This document shows, one piece after another, positions 26,587 to 35,848 of a stretch of 64,000 nucleotides of DNA. This stretch comes from CAYNVQ01 sp964400735 (GTDB taxonomy: Bacteria; Acidobacteriota; Aminicenantia; Aminicenantales; Aminicenantaceae). Both the position numbers and the translations under genes were made by a program. The notes under the pieces were generated by a model. The model was given only the letters and a program-made list of their open reading frames with translations, had not been told where the DNA came from and made no database searches. The stretch lies in NCBI GenBank assembly GCA_964400735.1, contig CAYNVQ010000006.1, forward strand, positions 212,376-276,375, in the 5' to 3' direction. Numbering within the stretch: position 1 is the first letter of the stretch; each line of letters begins with the position of its first letter.

Positions 26587-27936
26587 TTATTTGATCAGGA
26601 AAAATCGAATCTGGCGGCCGTCGATGAATTTGCAACCGTTAGCGGTGAAAACGCCGCCTTCTTCCAGGCCTATTTGAACCATTTGGTTATCCCATTCGGG
26701 AACTATATATTTGTTGTTCATTTCGATAGCGTAGCAGGTGTCGGGGTAAAGCGGGTAATCGCCCCGCACGGGGACGCCATCCTGTCGGTTCCAGAGCCCG
26801 ACCACAAACCCAGCGGCGTGTCCGTGCACGCCGAGAGGATGGCAGTACACGCTGGGATTCAGGCCTTCGGCTTTGGCTTTCTCCAGGGAGGAACGAAGGA
26901 CCTCGTTTCCCGTCCGGCCCGTTCGATGTTCCCCCATGACGATATCTTGGAGCCGGTTACCCCTGCGCAAGGCTTCCTTCAGACCTTCTGGCGCGTCGTT
27001 TTCTCCGATCCGGCAGACATAGGCATTCTGCTGGGTGTCGGTGCAAAGCCCCATGTAGACTATCCCGATATCGCAATGCAGCAGATCCCCCCGCCGGATG
27101 ATATCCGGGTTGTCCCTATGCATTTCCGCATCCTTCCCGGACCTCTGTATGGAAACCGAGGGCTGAAACCAGGTATCGACACCGATATCGGTGAACCTCT
27201 GCCGTATCCACCAGACCACATCTTCGGCCGAAGTCACATCGGGCACGATCACCTTGTTGGAAAAGAATTCGGCGATGATGTCGTGGGCCACCCCGCAGAT
27301 ATGTCTGTAGATACTCAGCTCCCGGGGACTTCTGGTCTCGAGCCAGCCAACGCAAAGATTCTCGGCCGAGACAAGGCGGGAGGACATTTCCGGCCCCAGG
27401 GCTTTAACCAACTGGGTTTTGAAGGAGGCTGACAGCCCGTCGCCGAAGGCCCAAGTTTCGGACTCATCGATACCTATTTTTTCCGGGTTGTTTGCTCTTA
27501 TGTATTCGGCCAGAACGTCGATTTGATCTTTTGTCTGGTCGGTGTATATGGATTTATACCATTTCCCCATTCCATAGAAGCTGCAGGTCAGTCTTTCAAC
27601 TCCCTCTTTTTCTCCTTTGTCGTGGAAGATGAGGATAGAGGTGCGGCGGGCGGCCATTGTTTCTTCGGGGACTAAAGTCAGATAAACAGGATCCTCATTG
27701 TACTCCCGACAGATGATGAGCCACATATCGATTCCCTCCCGGCGCATCAGTTCCGGGATGATGTGGTCCAGCCGCCATTCGAGGATTTCGTTCATCACCT
27801 TCGCCCTCTCTTTTTCGGGCAGGACGTTATCGATATCAAGAACGGCCGCGGTGCCGATATCCTGAGCGAAGATGCTGGCTCCCACGACAGTCAAGATAAC
27901 GATGATCAAAATAACCAGAAATTTTTCTTTTTTCAT
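26587..27936 (-). CDS. Exported M24-family metallopeptidase (Xaa-Pro aminopeptidase-like)
   Basis: A 449-residue protein with a signal peptide (about 1-25, ending IFAQD), an N-terminal creatinase-like domain and a C-terminal pita-bread M24 domain. Metal ligands of the family are visible: Asp in HCDIG, Asp in CTDTQ, His in HPLGVHGHAAG, Glu in YAIEMN and a final Glu in VQIGLEEGG. It probably cleaves an N-terminal residue before proline in the periplasm or outside the cell. GGAGG lies 9-10 bp before the ATG. It fits the neighbouring M14 peptidases as part of a secreted peptide-degrading set. Confidence 0.82.
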   Translation of the reverse strand: MKKEKFLVILIIVILTVVGASIFAQDIGTAAVLDIDNVLPEKERAKVMNEILEWRLDHIIPELMRREGIDMWLIICREYNEDPVYLTLVPEETMAARRTSILIFHDKGEKEGVERLTCSFYGMGKWYKSIYTDQTKDQIDVLAEYIRANNPEKIGIDESETWAFGDGLSASFKTQLVKALGPEMSSRLVSAENLCVGWLETRSPRELSIYRHICGVAHDIIAEFFSNKVIVPDVTSAEDVVWWIRQRFTDIGVDTWFQPSVSIQRSGKDAEMHRDNPDIIRRGDLLHCDIGIVYMGLCTDTQQNAYVCRIGENDAPEGLKEALRRGNRLQDIVMGEHRTGRTGNEVLRSSLEKAKAEGLNPSVYCHPLGVHGHAAGFVVGLWNRQDGVPVRGDYPLYPDTCYAIEMNNKYIVPEWDNQMVQIGLEEGGVFTANGCKFIDGRQIRFFLIK

Positions 27937-28479
27937 TTGTCATTTCCTCCTCTTATATCCATCATCAGAAAATTAGATTTGTCCTAAAGTGACGGAAAAC
28001 AAAATGCAAATAAGGATGCAAGGAAATGCCGGAGCGGCATTGAAGATTTAGCCTTCCTGAATCGTCCTTCGAGGGTAACAATAGAGGACGTTCCATTCAG
28101 GGGCACTCTATAATTTATCATTGATATAAATCAAATATCGAAATATAGGGTGTCCCCAAATGGGACGTCCCCATAATGTCGCCGAGGATGTATTGAGCAC
28201 GAGAATACAAAAGATAAATGATCCGGATTAACATAGCAAAAGGGTCAGTGAATGGAGTTAATATGCGCAGTTCCGCAGGCGCCGAGAAGGACGGTGAAGG
28301 AATGGCGTTAAAAATCTGAACTAAAGCGAAGATCTTTCCCTGCATCTTGAAGTTATGCTTCATTCCCGTCACTTTGGGATAACCTTAAAAAGTAATGTTC
28401 TAGCCTTATTCAGAGTCTAAACTCCTGATGCGGCTGCCCTGTCAAAATGCTTCATCTTTTATTAAACGATTCAGGTTTA
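27937..28479. other. Intergenic region with short palindromes
   Basis: About 540 bp without a supported gene. It contains a small hairpin near 28025-28045 (AATGCC ... GGCATT) and a perfect palindrome GGGACGTCCC at 28162-28171, close to a GTGTCCCC block. The second could be a remnant of a REP-like element. A minus-strand frame near 28118-28372 has no family signature or ribosome site. Confidence 0.4.
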
Positions 28480-30357
28480 TTAATTTCCGACTTTGAGGCT
28501 TATCCTTTTGGTATCCGTACCGCCCTGCTGGGATTGGACATGGAATTCCACCCATCCCTGGTTCCCATCCATTTTCACCATAGTGCAGAAGCGGAGGGTC
28601 TGCTTCCCGTTGAGCCAAAATTCGGCGCCCTCTTTCGTGATGACCTCTGTTTGTGAGCCTGGATTCGAGGAATCGATGAAGGCAGAGCCTCCCGGGATTT
28701 CGACCATGGAGATGTTGTCCGATGTCTTGACCACGATCTTGTCTTTTTCGACTCGCTGCAGCTGCTTGGACCTGTCGGAGGCAGTGGGATAGACACGGTC
28801 GTTCTTGACCGCCACCTCTATCCAGTATACATTGTCGGCGGCTGGACGGACAATGATGTCTCCGATCTCCACCTTGGGGAACTGGCTGGCGCAGTACAAG
28901 ACGAATTGGGTATTTTTCAAAGCTTCCTGTTCGATATAACGGGCCGGTGGTGTCCTGTAAACGTGTTTTTTCCGGGTCCCCCCAATCCAGATTTCTCCCA
29001 GGTCCGGATGGTTGACCTTGTGTGGGGCAACCCAGCCCTCTCCGGTCAGTTCAATATCGATCCATTTGAGCAGTTCTTCGTCCGAAACCTCTCCGTCGTC
29101 ATTTTCATCGGCATCGAAAGCGGGCGACCCCCACAGTTCGATCAGGTAGGCATAATTCCCCAGCATGTCGTAGGAAGCAGCCTGCGCCTGTCCCGAACCT
29201 CCCGACGGTGTCGGGCGGTAGTTTTTCAGGATGCGGGCTCCCATGGTCACGATTTCGGTTTGGGCGCGAAGGTCTTCTCGATACTCCGGTTTCACCGTGA
29301 GGTTGAATACCTGGGCGTACTTGTTGGTTTTTCTCATTTCCTCCAGATAGCGATTGAGCATTTCTTCCTGCCTCCGGCTTTGCTCATCCGACATCCTTTG
29401 TTCCTGGAGGGGAGGCCGGGAAAACATGATGAGGCGCCCGATGTTGTGATAGTGAAAGCTGGCGAAAATGTTGGGGTGATCCATCATGAAGGTGTAGGCA
29501 TTGCGTGTTTCCGGTTCGGACATGGTGTAAGGATTGCCGGCTTGCAAATTCCATCCAGAGGGATAATTGCGGTTGGGATCGGGTCCGCCGATATCGTCCT
29601 CATTGATCATACCGTCGCCGTCATTGTCGTACCCTTCGTCGCTGATGCGCGTGAATCTCAACACATCTTCTTTAGGATAATCCACCCGCACGAAACGTCT
29701 TTTATCGGCAGAGAGCTTGAAATCACCATCCGGATCTTCGATATACATTTCCGACAGCTCTCCATCGCCGTCCACGTCTTCGGTGCGGTCTTCGTCGTAC
29801 AGCCCGTCGCCGTCATTATCTTCCGGCCGGAAAGTCTCACGGGGGTTGTGCGCCGTGTTGGGGTACTCGACAAAGGAAGCGTTGGCATCGACATTCAGCC
29901 CGGGAAGGATGTAGAAGGTACAGTTATTGACCAGATCGTAAACGTAGGGATCATAGTCATACCGTGTCAAAAGATACCACATCAAGTAGAGCGAGCAGGT
30001 GATGCCGTTGACCTCATTCCCGTGCACGGCTCCATCCACCCACATGGCCGTTTTTTCGGTATCCTTTCCTGTCGACTTGGCAGTTATGGTGATGAGATAC
30101 TGGTCGCGGCCCATCCGGCTTTTTCCGATGCTCTGGATATTCGACAGATGGGGGTATTGCTTCTGGATCTCGTGCATGATCTTGGTCCATTCGCCGTAGG
30201 TATAGTACCTGTTCCAGCTGATGGGAAAATCCAGCTCTCCGTGGTAACCACCAGGACTTTTTTGCAGTTTTTCCTGGCCAAAAGCCGTACCAGTCGAAGC
30301 CAATAACAAAACCATGCCGAAAACGGCTGTATATTCGATAATTCTTTTGATGTTCAT
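28480..30357 (-). CDS. Secreted zinc carboxypeptidase (M14) with calcium-type acidic loops
   Basis: A 625-residue exported peptidase. After the signal peptide (to about residue 27) comes an M14 domain. Zinc ligands are visible: H and E in VHGNE (near 113-116) and a later His in SFHYHN; the catalytic Glu is probably in AYLIELWG. Inserted between these are acidic segments DNDGDGLYDED and DNDGDGMINEDD, and an EF-hand-like loop DADENDDGEVSDEE near residue 440, all typical of calcium binding. A C-terminal beta-domain follows. ATG 30357 has GGAGG upstream; a long open frame further upstream lies inside the neighbouring gene in another frame and is not part of it. Confidence 0.82.
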   Translation of the reverse strand: MNIKRIIEYTAVFGMVLLLASTGTAFGQEKLQKSPGGYHGELDFPISWNRYYTYGEWTKIMHEIQKQYPHLSNIQSIGKSRMGRDQYLITITAKSTGKDTEKTAMWVDGAVHGNEVNGITCSLYLMWYLLTRYDYDPYVYDLVNNCTFYILPGLNVDANASFVEYPNTAHNPRETFRPEDNDGDGLYDEDRTEDVDGDGELSEMYIEDPDGDFKLSADKRRFVRVDYPKEDVLRFTRISDEGYDNDGDGMINEDDIGGPDPNRNYPSGWNLQAGNPYTMSEPETRNAYTFMMDHPNIFASFHYHNIGRLIMFSRPPLQEQRMSDEQSRRQEEMLNRYLEEMRKTNKYAQVFNLTVKPEYREDLRAQTEIVTMGARILKNYRPTPSGGSGQAQAASYDMLGNYAYLIELWGSPAFDADENDDGEVSDEELLKWIDIELTGEGWVAPHKVNHPDLGEIWIGGTRKKHVYRTPPARYIEQEALKNTQFVLYCASQFPKVEIGDIIVRPAADNVYWIEVAVKNDRVYPTASDRSKQLQRVEKDKIVVKTSDNISMVEIPGGSAFIDSSNPGSQTEVITKEGAEFWLNGKQTLRFCTMVKMDGNQGWVEFHVQSQQGGTDTKRISLKVGN

Positions 30358-30371
30358 CTTAGTCCTCCCCA

Positions 30372-32498
30372 TCAGTCTATAGAGACCTGTTTGACTTTTG
30401 TGCCGCCCTTTTGGGAGCTGACCACGATCTTCAGCGGCGTATTCCCTTCGACGGCGACGACCCAGGTGACGGTCCTGGATGGACCCCTTTGATCGACTCT
30501 GGTCGGTCCTCGCCGCTGACGTCCCATGAAGGGCATGGGATAGCCTGGAGGATAAAAGAATCTGCGGGACATGCGGGGTTCTTCGGATGGTCCCCGCATG
30601 ACCTGGCCTCTGTAACCAGGGATCTTCATCTTCCCTTCGAGGATGCCTAATTGCTGCCAGGATGTGCCTTGTAGATATTTCGTTTTTTCCTGCGCGCCGA
30701 TTAGCCATACCACATCCTCCCGGTTGCCCGGGAGCTGAGCGCCGCGGCCGACATGGGTGGCAAGGTCCCCGTCGTTTTCGATCTTGGCCGTGACCTCGAC
30801 CACCTTGTATTTTCCTTTTGATTGCCCCTTTTTTATGGTGACCGTATCCCCGCTCTGGATGGCTTGGGCTTCTTTGGCGCTGTCGGTCGTATACAGCACC
30901 TTGGCCTGGACATCGGTGATGACGACTTCCGGAAGAAGTCCAGCCCGGAAAAGCTCGAACTGGCAGTGGGTCTCGCAAACCTTGCGCAGCGGGTCACCGG
31001 GCCAGGCATTGTTCCGGTAGTTCGGGAGCCAGCCTCCGATCTCGCCCTCTCCCAGTTCGGGGTGTTTGAATTTTTTCCACGAGACGAAAAGATTGCCCCC
31101 ATACTTCTCGTCCTGGTATTTGAGCGCGGCCCGCTGGATGTTGGTATAGGTCTCGTCCTCCTCCACCCGAGGGAAATCCGGAATGTCTTTGGCAGGATTC
31201 CAGAGCTCTGTGGTGATGGCATAAATCCCGTATTGAAGGTACATCCAGTCTGTGGCCATGCCATAGCTGTACCGTTGGTCTCTCTCTTCGTCGTAACTCA
31301 CCCTCCATGCCCGGGGCAGTTCATATCCTCGCTGGATGGCGTACTTGTTCTTGGAGGTCTCCTTGAGGGCTTCCTTGTATTTGTCCAGTTCATCCGGATT
31401 TTGCCAGGCTTCAGGGATTTTTTCCCCGAGGAGTTCCAGGTATTTTTTCCCCATGATAAAGTCCAAAACAGCGACATCTTTGGGGTGCAGGTTGGGATGG
31501 GGGGCTGTGCCCAGGGGACGGTAAGTGAATCCGCCGGAGGTGTGGTAGTTCTGTGCCATCAGCACGTTGGTGTGGTTGGTCAAAAACTCGGCGATGGCGC
31601 GGGTCTCGGGTGCTGAAGTGGGATAGTCGCCCTGGCCTCCCGCAAAGCCATCGGGCTTGAACCAGCCTTCGGGGAAATTGCGGTTGAGGTCGATGCCAGC
31701 CTCGGAGTCTTCTCCGCGCTTTCCATCCCCATCGTTGTCCCTGTCTTCTTGGATGAGGGAATATCTTTCTTTATCGGTTTTTTCATTCCTTCGAAGGCGC
31801 AGCATAAGACGCGGGTCTTCTTCGTCGATAACGTATTGTCCTTTGGGGTCTTTGTACCGGAACTGGAGGATGCGTCCGTCTCCGTCGAGGTCGTCTGGGC
31901 CGTCCTCGTTGATTTTGCCGTCTTCGTCATCGTCTTTCATCATGCTGTTCTGTCTCTGGGGGCTACCCTTATCCACACTGTTGTACACTCCGTCGGGGTT
32001 GACCATCGGGCATATATAAAAGGTTTTGGTGTCGACAAGCTGTTTGATCTGTGTGTCGGAATTATAGCCGGAGACCAGTTTATCGATGGTGTACAGGCAG
32101 ACTTCGGTCCCCGTGAATTCGTTCCCGTGGGTGGCGCCGCAGATCCAGTGGCCCGGTTTTCCCTGATAGGGTTCCATCGGGGGAACGTTCTTCACGCCTT
32201 CCTTGCGCATGTTGTGCAGTTCCACATGGGCATCGAGCGTAGTTCCTGTACCCATGTTCGAAATCACCAGGACATAGATCGGCCTTCCCATGTTGCTCTG
32301 GCCGATCTCCACGAGCTTAGTGATGTTCGGGTAGGCCTTGGCCACGGCCTTGAGATAATTCACCGTTCCAGTGAATCCGTGGTATTCATCGAAGCTGATG
32401 GGAACTTTCTGTGCCGAATATGCGGGTGCAGCGGCGATGAGGCCGGACATAACCAATACCATGGTCCATTTCAGATAAACGATTTTTTTAGACTTCAT
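30372..32498 (-). CDS. Secreted zinc carboxypeptidase (M14), paralogue
   Basis: A 708-residue exported M14 peptidase, 14 bp upstream of its paralogue and surely in the same operon. Signal peptide to about residue 28 (YSAQ). Zinc ligands appear in ATHGNEFTGTE and a later His in QNYHTSGGF; the probable catalytic Glu is in ITTELWNPA. The domain is interrupted by acidic calcium-type segments (DDDEDGKINEDG, DLDGDGR, DRDNDGDGKRGED) just before the substrate-pocket motif DLNRNFPEGW. The C-terminal part carries a beta-domain. It probably trims C-terminal residues from external peptides. Confidence 0.82.
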   Translation of the reverse strand: MKSKKIVYLKWTMVLVMSGLIAAAPAYSAQKVPISFDEYHGFTGTVNYLKAVAKAYPNITKLVEIGQSNMGRPIYVLVISNMGTGTTLDAHVELHNMRKEGVKNVPPMEPYQGKPGHWICGATHGNEFTGTEVCLYTIDKLVSGYNSDTQIKQLVDTKTFYICPMVNPDGVYNSVDKGSPQRQNSMMKDDDEDGKINEDGPDDLDGDGRILQFRYKDPKGQYVIDEEDPRLMLRLRRNEKTDKERYSLIQEDRDNDGDGKRGEDSEAGIDLNRNFPEGWFKPDGFAGGQGDYPTSAPETRAIAEFLTNHTNVLMAQNYHTSGGFTYRPLGTAPHPNLHPKDVAVLDFIMGKKYLELLGEKIPEAWQNPDELDKYKEALKETSKNKYAIQRGYELPRAWRVSYDEERDQRYSYGMATDWMYLQYGIYAITTELWNPAKDIPDFPRVEEDETYTNIQRAALKYQDEKYGGNLFVSWKKFKHPELGEGEIGGWLPNYRNNAWPGDPLRKVCETHCQFELFRAGLLPEVVITDVQAKVLYTTDSAKEAQAIQSGDTVTIKKGQSKGKYKVVEVTAKIENDGDLATHVGRGAQLPGNREDVVWLIGAQEKTKYLQGTSWQQLGILEGKMKIPGYRGQVMRGPSEEPRMSRRFFYPPGYPMPFMGRQRRGPTRVDQRGPSRTVTWVVAVEGNTPLKIVVSSQKGGTKVKQVSID

Positions 32499-32923
32499 GA
32501 CATTTCCCCTCCGTCGATTGAATGTGGATTTTTATGAATTGAAAAGAAAGAATGGTTTGAGTTTCCTTCATTGAAAGGTATTACATATTACAAATCGCTG
32601 ATAAAATCAATTATCGTGGATTATTCATAAAAAATACCGATACTATATGCTATTGCTGCAGTGTCAGGTATTTATCCTGATATTATTGTAAACTATTATG
32701 AAAATATTTAATCTATATAACCGGATAACCGGCGTTTTTCTCCCTGCGGGCGAGCCATCATTGTTAGATAATCTGGGTTGACCTTGACTCGTAAATAATC
32801 CAGGTTTTTATTTTGGGTCAGAGAGACTCAATTAATGAATATCAAAAAAGTCAACTTGATTTTTTGGTAAAAAACAAAGCTTAGATTGAATTTAAAAGGC
32901 GGAAATTTGGCTTTAAGCTTTGA
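32499..32923. other. AT-rich intergenic region between minus-strand genes
   Basis: About 425 bp, strongly AT-rich, between the start of the M14 operon and the stop of the oxidoreductase gene. It must carry the M14 operon promoter, but no single -35/-10 pair is convincing. No gene, tRNA or clear terminator is seen. Confidence 0.4.
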
Positions 32924-34459
32924 TCACTGGCTTCGGCGAGTCCCGTTTTCCAAGATCAAATCGGCGGCCATGGCTCCGGTATGAAGAGCCGTCGGAACGC
33001 CGCCGAGAAAAAGCTCGGACGCTGCATAGATCCCGGCCATCAAAAGGTTGGGGATCGGGGTTTCAACCAGAATATTTCCGCCCAGAGCTTTCTCGTTCTT
33101 TACGCTCCAGGTCCAGCCCGCCAGGGATCCTCGGTATCTTTGACCCCAGTCTTGATAGGTGAGGGGAGTGGCCGTTTCCATCACCTCGACGGCAGAGCCG
33201 AGTCCCGGCAGAAGGTTTTCAACCGTCTTTATCAGGGACCTGGCCAGTTTTTCTTTATAAGGTTTGTATTTCTTAATTCTTGTTTTTTCACCCGTCCAGA
33301 AACTCGAGAAATGGTCAAAGGGAAAACCCACACGAAGGACCACGGCTGCTTTCCCGGAAGGAACCAGTTCAGGAGCATTATCAGACCAGAAACAAATCTC
33401 GACCTCGCGGTTGTCAAAATCTTCCAGCCCTGGACTCTGGTTTGGGTCATAGAAGCGCCGGTAAAAGATATGGGGAGCTTCCATGGCCTTCAAATCCACT
33501 TTTTGCGGATCGACACCCAAATAAACGCACAATTCGGATGGGGTATAGGGGATAGCCTTCAGGCTTTTTATGAGCACATTTCCCACAGCCTCGTCCTCGA
33601 TGAGTTCGAAAAAGGTCCTTTTGTAGTCGGCATTGGACACGATCCAGAATGCCTCGTAAATTTCTCCGTCCCTGCAAACCACCCCCCTCGCTCTACCGTT
33701 ACGGATCAGGATTTTTTCGACAGGACATCCTGTTTTTAGCTCACCCCCATAGCTCTGGAATGCCTCGCTCATCAGGTCGCTTAAGCCATGGATGCCGCAG
33801 GATGGAAACCAGATGCCCACACAGGACATAACGTTCCACATCATAGCAAGGTTCAATACGGACATCTTTGGAGCAGAGGTGCCTTGCGAGCCCAATAGAT
33901 TTATAAGGACCGGATTTTTCAGGCGTTTTTCGAGCAGATAGATGCACGGCGTGCGGGAATATTCGTCTATCCGTTTTATTTTATTTTGCAGGTTGCTATC
34001 TTTCTTTTTCAAGGTCTTTTCTCTCTTTTTCCCGAGGAGATAACCGGGATGCCAGAGCCAGACGTCTTCGACGCTGTCTATGATTTCTTTTAACTCGGCG
34101 AAAAAGGGGGCGATCCCTTTTTCATCAGGGAAGATAGTCACCAGAGACTTTTTGAGCTCTTCAAGGGGCTGGCTATAAACTATCCGGAGATGTTGGGCGT
34201 TGAGCTGAAAATCGTTTCGTTTAAAATCGATTCTTTCTTTAATACCCAGATCGGCAAAAATCTCTTTCACTCTTTGGGGATGACTGAAACTCAGGGGGCC
34301 CATCGGAAAAGCGTATCCGTCCCTTCTGAAGATGTGGCTGGTCCCGCCTATGTGTGGATTCTTCTCGAGCAGCACTACCTTTTTTCCCTGTTTGGCGAGT
34401 TTTGTTGCGCAGCATAGGCCCCCGATCCCGGCTCCGATGACGATGACCTCGTGTTTCAT
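32924..34459 (-). CDS. FAD-dependent phytoene desaturase-like (CrtI/CrtN superfamily) oxidoreductase
   Basis: A 511-residue flavoprotein. The N-terminal Rossmann dinucleotide-binding motif is clear (VIVIGAGIGGLCCATKLA, followed by VVLLEKN and GGTSHIFRRDGYAFPMGP). The C-terminal FAD motif region is seen near GSLAGWTWSV and LLMAGIYAASELFLGGVPTA. This fits the carotenoid desaturase / retinol saturase-like family; the actual substrate is not determined and no other carotenoid gene lies nearby. It is a single gene with a weak ribosome site and is probably cytoplasmic or membrane-associated. Confidence 0.75.
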   Translation of the reverse strand: MKHEVIVIGAGIGGLCCATKLAKQGKKVVLLEKNPHIGGTSHIFRRDGYAFPMGPLSFSHPQRVKEIFADLGIKERIDFKRNDFQLNAQHLRIVYSQPLEELKKSLVTIFPDEKGIAPFFAELKEIIDSVEDVWLWHPGYLLGKKREKTLKKKDSNLQNKIKRIDEYSRTPCIYLLEKRLKNPVLINLLGSQGTSAPKMSVLNLAMMWNVMSCVGIWFPSCGIHGLSDLMSEAFQSYGGELKTGCPVEKILIRNGRARGVVCRDGEIYEAFWIVSNADYKRTFFELIEDEAVGNVLIKSLKAIPYTPSELCVYLGVDPQKVDLKAMEAPHIFYRRFYDPNQSPGLEDFDNREVEICFWSDNAPELVPSGKAAVVLRVGFPFDHFSSFWTGEKTRIKKYKPYKEKLARSLIKTVENLLPGLGSAVEVMETATPLTYQDWGQRYRGSLAGWTWSVKNEKALGGNILVETPIPNLLMAGIYAASELFLGGVPTALHTGAMAADLILENGTRRSQ

Positions 34460-34681
34460 GGAAGTTCCGTTTTCATTGAGAGCCCTTTTTGAGATCTGTC
34501 GTTTTCCATGCAGGGTTTGGAAAGGACTGAAATTGAAAGTATACCACAGCTTCCCTCAAAGTGACATCTGTATGGAATTCAGGACAATAGTCCGGCGGGG
34601 ATGGAGTCCTCTATACCAGGCTTTTATTTGGCATAGTCTTTGCACTACAATAGATGAGGCAGATTATGACGGGGTAAAGAT

Positions 34682-35845
34682 ATGAAAAAGGGAATCTTCA
34701 TAATAGGTATTTTGCTTTTGATTTTGTTTGTATCGGGTCAGGAAATCCAGGAAGAAGCCATCGCCGTCAATATCGAGGTGCCGGTCAGGGTGTTCACCAG
34801 GGGCCAATTCGTCGGGGAATTGAGCATCGATGATTTCGAGGTCTATGAGGACGGTGTTCTTCAGAAGATAGAGGCCCTGTATCTGGTTAAAAAGACGGTG
34901 ATTGAAAGGGAGGAGACCGAGCTCGACAAAAAGATGGCCAGAAGGATTTATCTGCCCGAGGTTTCCAGGACCTTTGTTCTGGTGTTCGAGATGACGGACT
35001 ATTTCCCCCAGGTTGAGGAGACGCTCGCCTATTTCTTCCAAAACGTCTTTTTGCCGGATGACTCCCTTTATGTCGTCACCCCTAAAAAAACTTATTCTTT
35101 AAAGAAAGAATTTCTGGACAAAACACCAACAGAAGTCATCGTTGATCAATTGAAGAATAAACTGAGTAAAGATATCAAGCTCGCTTCAGGAGAGCTAAAG
35201 AGCTTGATAAGAGATCTGGAATGGTATAGGATTCAAATGGAGGGGGGGCGAGACGATTCTGGCTCAGCGGCTATGGCTGCATCCACGGTTTTGCGGCGAA
35301 TTAAGGATTATCGGTATTTCGATGAAAAAAAGCTCATGGAATTCAAGGACCAGTTAAAAGATATAGAAGGACAGAAATATGTTTTCTTGTTTTATCAGAA
35401 GAACATCATTCCTGTTCCTGCCGGAATTTCAGTACCCGACGAGGTTGAGAGACCACCCATTTCTTTCAGCGTAGACAGAGTCAAAAAGGCTTTTTCCGAT
35501 TCTTTGATCACCATCAACTTTATTTTTGTGACCAAAACAGACCTCTTCCATATAGACGGATACAGAATGAATCCAGTCCAACAAGGTGGACTTCTGTTGA
35601 TGGACCAGTCGGCAGAGATATTCGGGGCCTTCCATGAGATGGCGGAGGCGACAGGAGGGATCACCGACAGCTCCGCCAATGTGGCCGCCTCGTTCGAGAG
35701 AGCCGCCATTGCCTCCGAGAACTACTATCTCCTATATTACACGCCAAAAGGCTACAAGTCAGACGGGAAATTCAAATCGATCAAAGTCAAGGTCAAAGAA
35801 AAGAGCTATACTATCACCCACCGTGCCGGCTACATCGCCGATTGA
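34682..35845 (+). CDS. VWFA-related Acidobacterial-type exported protein
   Basis: A 387-residue exported protein: signal peptide to about residue 20, then a strand block IAVNIEVPVRVFTRGQFVGELSIDDFEVYEDG, the typical opening of the VWFA-related Acidobacterial domain (TIGR03436-type). A degenerate vWA fold follows (TFVLVFEMTDYFP in place of a canonical DxSxS site). It ends with the family tail (NYYLLYYTPKGYKSDGKFKS, then ITHRAGYI). The missing metal-site serines suggest it may not bind a metal. The role is unknown; this family points to an acidobacterial-type host. Confidence 0.75.
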   Translation: MKKGIFIIGILLLILFVSGQEIQEEAIAVNIEVPVRVFTRGQFVGELSIDDFEVYEDGVLQKIEALYLVKKTVIEREETELDKKMARRIYLPEVSRTFVLVFEMTDYFPQVEETLAYFFQNVFLPDDSLYVVTPKKTYSLKKEFLDKTPTEVIVDQLKNKLSKDIKLASGELKSLIRDLEWYRIQMEGGRDDSGSAAMAASTVLRRIKDYRYFDEKKLMEFKDQLKDIEGQKYVFLFYQKNIIPVPAGISVPDEVERPPISFSVDRVKKAFSDSLITINFIFVTKTDLFHIDGYRMNPVQQGGLLLMDQSAEIFGAFHEMAEATGGITDSSANVAASFERAAIASENYYLLYYTPKGYKSDGKFKSIKVKVKEKSYTITHRAGYIAD

Positions 35846-35848
35846 CGA

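Noticed and set aside
28162..28171. GGGACGTCCC palindrome as a transcription-factor operator
   Set aside because: A single short palindrome without a partner near a promoter is weak evidence; it is kept only as part of the intergenic description.
28118..28372. 84-codon minus-strand frame in the 28-kb intergenic region
   Set aside because: No ribosome site or recognisable motif; it overlaps a palindromic region.
28906..30306. 466-codon plus-strand open frame opposite the M14 gene
   Set aside because: It is antisense to a protein with clear zinc ligands and lacks a plausible start site.
30358..30978. N-terminal extension of the smaller M14 protein by about 200 residues
   Set aside because: This part overlaps the upstream M14 gene in another frame; the signal peptide and GGAGG mark the start at 30357.
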